Positions 58,778 through 64,000 of a stretch of 64,000 bases of DNA are shown piece after piece. Made by a program: the position numbers and the translations under genes. The notes beneath the pieces were generated by a model. It was given only the letters and a program-made list of their open reading frames with translations. It made no database searches and had not been told where the DNA came from. The stretch is from Haloferula helveola (GTDB lineage: Bacteria; Verrucomicrobiota; Verrucomicrobiia; Verrucomicrobiales; Akkermansiaceae). Position 1 is the first letter of the stretch; each line of letters starts with the position of its first letter. The stretch spans positions 5,394,001 to 5,458,000 of the forward strand of contig NZ_AP024702.1 of assembly GCF_037076345.1 (NCBI RefSeq), in the 5' to 3' direction.

Positions 58778-61700
58778 ATGACCCCCCGCATCACCCTTCT
58801 TCTCGGATTTTTCGTCACGCCCGCGTTCGGACAGGCCTATTCCTGGGCCGGCCCCGTTTCCGGCACCTGGGGCAGCCCCGTGTTCTGGAGCCCGTCGACC
58901 GGCTTTCCTAACGGCGCCGGAACCACCGCCACGCTGTCGAACACCGCGGGACCCTACGACGTGATTCTCGACGGCAGCTATTCGGTCGACCAATTCACCC
59001 ACAACGGGTCCGGGAATTTCACCGCGACCTCGAGGACCTTCACCGTCAACGGCAACAGCACGCTCGCCGGTGACAGCATGATTTTCAGCAACTCGAACTA
59101 TGTCAGCAACGGGACGGTCGCCCACAATGCCGGCCCGATCGACATGCTCGACTCCGATTTCATCGGTTCAGGCACCTTCTTCCAGTCGAACGGAACCATC
59201 AACTTCGAGAGCGGATCGATCACGCTGAACGGCTCCCAGACCGGGGGAACGCTCCTCTTCACCGCGGGTTGCGGATTGAGCGGAGGGTTCAACAACATCG
59301 GCGGAGTCATCGACATCGTCGGCCGCGGCGACACCGGACTTTCGGCATCGCTCAACATCGGCGGCTCGACTCTCGAAAACAGCGGCATGATCAAGCTACG
59401 AACCGATTTCGGCGTGAGCGATCCCGCCAACGTCACTCTGACGGGGACCGGAACCCTGGTGAACTACTCCGCCGGATCCGTCACCGTGGAAGCCGGCAGC
59501 GGAGGCAGCCGCAATATGGATCTCTCGATCGACAACCAGGGCGCGATCGGCTCCAACACCTCGCTTTCCTTCGCGCGAAGTGGAGCCTCTCACTCGAATA
59601 CCGGCTCGATCGTTCTTTCGAACGGCGACCTGTCGATGTCGCTCTTCTTCGACACCAACAATGACGGCCTGATGTCATCGACACTCGGCGCGGTCGCCCT
59701 CACCGGCAACTCGGGCGGAGGCTCGATTCTCACCAACACCGCGACCGGCAGCATCACCGCCGGCACGACCCTGTCGATCGGCGGGCTGCAGGACATCGAC
59801 AACGACGGCTCCCTCCAGTCGGGCGGCAACATGTCGGTCTCGGGAGCAGGCAGCGGAGCGGTGACCTTCGACCACACCGGCTCCCTCACGGTCGGCCCCG
59901 GCGGCGGCTTCTCGATGTCGACCACCAACGACGGCTCCCAGCTGATCATCCAGCCCGGCTCGGTCTTCAGCCCCGGCGACTTTCTCGACCTCTACCGGAC
60001 CCAACTCATCCTCAACCAGCCGCTGTCAGTCGGGGCGTCCGATCTCGACATCCACCAGGCAACGGTCGGGGGCGCGTCCACCCTCTCCATCGGCGCGGGT
60101 TCGGCTACGACTTTCCGTGGCGCGACACTCTCGTCTCCGATCCTCAACTCGGCAAACGCGACCACGATCTCCGGCGGCACCTCCGGGCTGCAATACAGCA
60201 ACTTCTACGGCTCCTTCACCAACCAGGTCGGCGGCACCCTCACCATCGATTCCGCTCCGAACGGATTTGCCGCCGGCCGCATTCACGTCAACGACTTCAC
60301 CAACGAGGGACAGTTCACCCTGACCGGGAACACCACGGCCTACTTCCAGGTGCTCAACCAGACCACCTCGACCGCCAAGTTCATCAACGAAGCGACCGGA
60401 ACCGCGACGATCAGCGGCACGGGAACCCGCAACTTCGACGTGCCGATCGACAACCGGGGCACGTTCAACATCCTCAGGAACACCTCGACCGACGGCGTGG
60501 TCAACGCCGTGCACAGCAACTCGGGCACGGTCAACATTGCCGCCGCATGGGACGTCGGCAGCCTGCTGTCATTCGACAACTCCGGGCTCCTCGACTACAC
60601 CGGCGGAGCACTCGACTTCCTCGGCAACAACGGTGCTGGTTCGTTCTTCGACAGCTCGGGAACGATCAACGTTTCCCAAGGCGGAGCCATCAGCGGATTC
60701 CACTCCCACGGGCACTCGGGCAACATCAACATCAATGGCGGCACGCTCTCTGTGAACCTGGGCCTCAATGGCGCCCCCCAGACCTTCACCAACAGTGGCG
60801 ACATCGAGGTCGCACCGGGAGCCACACTGTCGTTCTATGGGCCATGGGGATCGGATGACGGTCTCGTCTCTCTCTCCCCGGCCTCGACCATCGATGGCGG
60901 AGGCACGGTGCTCTTCAGCCAGATCGGGATCACGATCGATGGCACGTGGGATCCCGGCACCTCTCCGGTCGAATTTCACAATTCCACCCTCAGCGGACCG
61001 GGCAACTTCGTCGGCAGTTCCGGATCCACACTCCGCCTGCGGGGAAGCAACCTCAACACGGCGACCAGCAACACCTCAGCCGTCTCAGTGGAGTCCGGTG
61101 GCTCTCCGAACTTCTACACCGGCTTCTACGGAGCCTTCACCAACCTTGCCGGAGGTTCGGTCACGATCGATTCGGCGCCGGCGGGCTTCGCCGCCGGGCG
61201 CATCCACGTCAACGATTTCACCAATTTCGGAAGCTTCACGCTCACTGGTGACACCACCGCGCGTTTCGAGCACCTGAACAACGCTTCGACCGCGAAATTC
61301 ATCAACGAAACCACCGGAACCGCCACCATCACCGGCACCGGCACGCGGGATTTCGACGTTCCGATCGACAACCGCGGCCAACTCAACATCCAGACCGCCA
61401 CCAACACCAATGACGTCACCGACGCCGTTCACGTCAACACCGGCACGATCGACATCGCGGACTACTGGAGCGTGTCCAACATCCTGTCCTTCGACAACCA
61501 AGGCGACCTCGTCTCGACCGGCGGCGAGGTCCATTTCACCGGGAACAACAATGCCGCCTCGCTGTTCACCAACACCGGCAGCCTGACGACGACAACCACC
61601 TCGTCGATCCGCAGTTTCGAGAACGTCGTCAATGGCGGCGACATCAACGTCAACTCCGGCACGACTTCCATTCTCATCGGCCTCAACCTCAACGACCAGT

Positions 61701-64000
61701 TCTTCACCCACAGCGGCAACATCGAGGTCGCGCCCGGCGCCTCGATCATCCTCGACGGCCCCAACGGCAAGGATGACGCCTTCGCGACCTTCGAGCCCGG
61801 CTTCACCCTCGACGGCGGTGGCGACATCCACCACCAGCGGCTGACCACCACCCTCAACGACGACTGGAATCCCGGCGCCTCGCCCGTCAACCTCTACCAA
61901 TCCACCCTCACCGGCACCGGATCACTGCTGCTCCAGAACGACAGCACCTTCCGCTTCCGCAACTCGCTGGTCCAGGTCCCGGTGTCCAACCACGCCTCGG
62001 CCACCGTCGAAGCGGCCGGCGGTGGCAGCGCCGGCTTTAACTACTTCTATGGCGCCTTCACCAACGAGAGCAACGGCGTGCTTTCGCTCGATTCGTCGAT
62101 CAACGGATTCATCGGAACCTATCTCAACAACGAGGACCTCACCAACCACGGACAGGTGGATTTCACTGGCAATACCACCAACCGCATCCAGTTGGCCAAC
62201 AGTTCGACCTCCACCGCCACCTTCGTCAACGAATCGACCGGCACGGTCACGATCGACGGCGCCGGCACCCGCGACTTCGACGTGCCGATCGACAACCGCG
62301 GCCAGTTCAACATCCAGACCGCAACCACCACCGACGGCATCACCGATGCCTCCCACGTCAATACGGGCACCATCAACGCCGGGTCCAACTGGACCGTATC
62401 GAGCTTCCTTTCCTTCGACAACCAAGCCGACCTCGTCTCGACCGGAGGCGACCTCTACTTCGGCGGAAACAATTCCCCTGCCTCGATCTTCAGCAATACC
62501 GGGACGCTCACAACCACCGCATCCTCGACGATCACCGGATGCGAGAACGTCAGCAACGGCGGCGACATCAACGTCAACGCCGATACACTCCGGATCAACA
62601 TCGGCCTCAACCTCAACGACCAGTTCCTCACCCACAGCGGCAACATCGAGGTCGCGCCCGGCGCCTCGATCATCATCGACGGCCCCAACGGCAAGGATGA
62701 CGCCTTCGCCACCTTCGAACCCGGCTTCACACTCGATGGCGGTGGCGACATCCATCACCAGCGGCTAACCACCACCCTCAACGACGACTGGAATCCGGGC
62801 GCTTCCACCGTCAGCCTCTACCAATCCACCCTCACCGGCACCGGATCGTTGCTGCTCCAGAACGGCAGCAGCTTCCGCTTCCGCAACTCGCTGGTCCAGG
62901 TCCCGGTGTCCAACCACGCCTCGGCCACCGTCGAGGCGGTCGGCACCGGCAGCGGCGGCTACAACTACTTCTACGGCGCCTTCACCAACGAGAGCGACGG
63001 CGTCCTTTCGCTCGATTCGTCGATCAGCGGATTCATCGGAACCTACCTCAACAACGAGGACCTTACCAATTACGGACAGGTCGATTTCACCGGCAACACG
63101 ACCAACCGCATCCAGTTGGCCAACAGTTCGACCTCCACCGCCACCTTCATCAACGAATCGACCGGCACGGTAACCATTGATGGCAACGGGACCCGTGATT
63201 TCGACGTGCCGATCGACAACCGCGGACTGTTCGAAGTCCTCAGCACGACTTTCACCGACGGCGTCATCGATGCGACCCACGTGAACAGCGGGACCATCGC
63301 CGCGGCGGCCAACTGGACATTTTCCAGCATTCTGTCATTCGACAACTCCGGTATCCTCAGCTCCACCGGCGGCGAGCTGAACTTCACGGGCAATTCGTCG
63401 GCGACGTCGTTTTTCAGCAATTCCGGACAGATGACCACCGCCGCGAACTCCACCCTGTCCGGGTTCGAGAACGTGAACCTCGTGGGCGGCCTCAACATCA
63501 CCGCCGGCAGCACACGGGTGAATGTCGGCGCCAACCTGAATCCGCAAACGCTCACTGTAAGCGGCAACGTCGACGTCGGCCCTGGAGCCGAATTCTACAT
63601 CTATGGACCTGGCGGCACCGATGACGGCGCAGTGAGTTTCGAGCCGGGTTTCAGCGTGGACGGGACCGGTGGATTCGTCCTGAACGCCGCCACCCTGACG
63701 CTCAACTCCGACTGGATGTCGGGAGACCTGGACCTGAACCTCTATCGCGGAGTCATGAACGGCCCGGGCATCCTGACAACACAGGCAGCCGCTCCCTCGC
63801 GCTTCCGGTCGATGAATACGAACATCTCGCTGGTGAATCGAGGCGACCTCACCGTGGAGGGCTCCAATTCGAGTTCGTTCGCCAACAACTACTTCTTCGG
63901 CGCGACCACCAATCAAGCCGGTGCATCGTTCACCCTCGACACCACGACCGGTGGATTCGCCGATCTGAATCTCCATGTGAACGACTTCACCAATCACGGC
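58778..64000 (+). CDS. Giant secreted repeat protein (autotransporter/adhesin-like), 3' end outside window
   Basis: ATG 58778; open to the end, 1741 codons visible with no stop. Signal peptide MTPRITLLLGFFVTPAFGQA. The N-terminal WAGPVSGTWGSPVFWSP is the start pattern of secreted beta-strand repeat proteins. The rest is Gly/Asn/Thr/Ser-rich, with almost no Cys and Lys, and reads as repeated short strands suited to a right-handed beta-helix: NGGDINVNSGT, HSGNIEVAPGA, SFENVVNGGDI. Four longer units of about 307 residues follow (see repeat entries). A C-terminal translocator or PEP-CTERM sorting signal would lie outside. Likely a surface or extracellular matrix protein. Many long minus-strand frames below it are its antisense shadows. 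Confidence 0.9.
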   Translation, partial: MTPRITLLLGFFVTPAFGQAYSWAGPVSGTWGSPVFWSPSTGFPNGAGTTATLSNTAGPYDVILDGSYSVDQFTHNGSGNFTATSRTFTVNGNSTLAGDSMIFSNSNYVSNGTVAHNAGPIDMLDSDFIGSGTFFQSNGTINFESGSITLNGSQTGGTLLFTAGCGLSGGFNNIGGVIDIVGRGDTGLSASLNIGGSTLENSGMIKLRTDFGVSDPANVTLTGTGTLVNYSAGSVTVEAGSGGSRNMDLSIDNQGAIGSNTSLSFARSGASHSNTGSIVLSNGDLSMSLFFDTNNDGLMSSTLGAVALTGNSGGGSILTNTATGSITAGTTLSIGGLQDIDNDGSLQSGGNMSVSGAGSGAVTFDHTGSLTVGPGGGFSMSTTNDGSQLIIQPGSVFSPGDFLDLYRTQLILNQPLSVGASDLDIHQATVGGASTLSIGAGSATTFRGATLSSPILNSANATTISGGTSGLQYSNFYGSFTNQVGGTLTIDSAPNGFAAGRIHVNDFTNEGQFTLTGNTTAYFQVLNQTTSTAKFINEATGTATISGTGTRNFDVPIDNRGTFNILRNTSTDGVVNAVHSNSGTVNIAAAWDVGSLLSFDNSGLLDYTGGALDFLGNNGAGSFFDSSGTINVSQGGAISGFHSHGHSGNININGGTLSVNLGLNGAPQTFTNSGDIEVAPGATLSFYGPWGSDDGLVSLSPASTIDGGGTVLFSQIGITIDGTWDPGTSPVEFHNSTLSGPGNFVGSSGSTLRLRGSNLNTATSNTSAVSVESGGSPNFYTGFYGAFTNLAGGSVTIDSAPAGFAAGRIHVNDFTNFGSFTLTGDTTARFEHLNNASTAKFINETTGTATITGTGTRDFDVPIDNRGQLNIQTATNTNDVTDAVHVNTGTIDIADYWSVSNILSFDNQGDLVSTGGEVHFTGNNNAASLFTNTGSLTTTTTSSIRSFENVVNGGDINVNSGTTSILIGLNLNDQFFTHSGNIEVAPGASIILDGPNGKDDAFATFEPGFTLDGGGDIHHQRLTTTLNDDWNPGASPVNLYQSTLTGTGSLLLQNDSTFRFRNSLVQVPVSNHASATVEAAGGGSAGFNYFYGAFTNESNGVLSLDSSINGFIGTYLNNEDLTNHGQVDFTGNTTNRIQLANSSTSTATFVNESTGTVTIDGAGTRDFDVPIDNRGQFNIQTATTTDGITDASHVNTGTINAGSNWTVSSFLSFDNQADLVSTGGDLYFGGNNSPASIFSNTGTLTTTASSTITGCENVSNGGDINVNADTLRINIGLNLNDQFLTHSGNIEVAPGASIIIDGPNGKDDAFATFEPGFTLDGGGDIHHQRLTTTLNDDWNPGASTVSLYQSTLTGTGSLLLQNGSSFRFRNSLVQVPVSNHASATVEAVGTGSGGYNYFYGAFTNESDGVLSLDSSISGFIGTYLNNEDLTNYGQVDFTGNTTNRIQLANSSTSTATFINESTGTVTIDGNGTRDFDVPIDNRGLFEVLSTTFTDGVIDATHVNSGTIAAAANWTFSSILSFDNSGILSSTGGELNFTGNSSATSFFSNSGQMTTAANSTLSGFENVNLVGGLNITAGSTRVNVGANLNPQTLTVSGNVDVGPGAEFYIYGPGGTDDGAVSFEPGFSVDGTGGFVLNAATLTLNSDWMSGDLDLNLYRGVMNGPGILTTQAAAPSRFRSMNTNISLVNRGDLTVEGSNSSSFANNYFFGATTNQAGASFTLDTTTGGFADLNLHVNDFTNHG
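60434..63202 (+). repeat. Tandem ~920-bp coding repeats of giant protein
   Basis: The marker FDVPIDNRG begins at 60434, 61352, 62276 and 63200, spacing 918, 924 and 924 bp, that is 306, 308 and 308 codons. Units also share FTGN, HSGNIEVAPGA, NDDWNPGAS, STATFxNESTGTVTIDG and GGGDIHHQ blocks. From NDDWNPGAS (61862 and 62786) to about 63220 the two copies look nearly identical in DNA over more than 400 bp; the earlier copies are more divergent. A further, diverged unit runs to the end of the window. Confidence 0.9.

Noticed and set aside
61085-63997. Long minus-strand frames below the giant repeat gene (up to 278 codons)
   Set aside because: They are Gly/Val/Asp-rich mirror images of the plus repeats, repeat with the same 920-bp period and lack signal or start context.
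60434-64000. CRISPR or satellite array
   Set aside because: Repeats are 918-924 bp and in frame with codon period; no short direct repeats with unique spacers exist anywhere in the window.

Overview
The window is GC-rich bacterial chromosome whose gene content points to a Verrucomicrobiota member, probably a marine or saline heterotroph. This is an inference from families: a DUF1501 plus DUF1549/DUF1553 cytochrome pair, two FGly sulfatases, DUF1080, EF-hand protein, a Lys/Ala-rich histone-like protein, a glucosyl-phosphoglycerate (compatible solute) operon and a giant repeat adhesin. LpxR-, FadL- and Mfd-type genes fit a Gram-negative cell plan.

Layout. 1-401: end of a lipoprotein gene. 523-613: tRNA-Ser(GCU), occupied by a 5.17 kb integrated element (582-5753) bounded by 32-bp direct repeats. 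All its genes lie on the minus strand: HTH protein, excisionase, tyrosine integrase, HUH replication initiator and a cargo segment that contains a complete integron-type attC site. The integrase reading frame runs across the attachment site. In the excised circle it would continue for 65 more codons and overlap the rep start by GTGA. Integration therefore changes the integrase C-terminus and cuts rep away from the int operon. 5754-5944: strong hairpin and a second, partial tRNA-end copy.

5945-14564: DUF1080, YkgJ, amidase, mfd, a FadL-like porin and an ECF sigma/cupin anti-sigma pair. 14825-20727: DUF4259, then a polyphosphate locus (PPK2; a Ppx/GppA-HD protein with its acidic catalytic residues replaced; PPK1; SMP-30). 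20741-30930: envelope and stress genes (GNAT, phospholipase D lipoprotein, BON, fasciclin, two entericidin-like lipoproteins, DUF1328, LpxR) around an NtrC-type activator, sensor kinase and receiver protein. Several of these small genes have -24/-12 type promoters, which suggests a local sigma-54 regulon.

30936-39538: metal ABC transporter with a His-rich ATPase N-terminus, xylA, crcB, sulfatase, then a four-gene translationally coupled operon for a glucosylglycerate-type solute. 39551-46815: DUF1501, DUF1549/1553, EF-hand, sulfatase and a DapA-family lyase, all minus. 47098-58662: tRNA-Leu(CAG), M16 peptidase, TPM protein, delta-prime subunit, NYN protein, histone-like protein, rRNA methyltransferase, MidA-like methyltransferase, L,D-transpeptidase and MFS carrier. 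58778-64000: the first 1741 codons of a secreted giant protein with four ~307-residue tandem repeats, running off the window.

All functions are assigned by reading motifs by eye; no database search or folding software was used.
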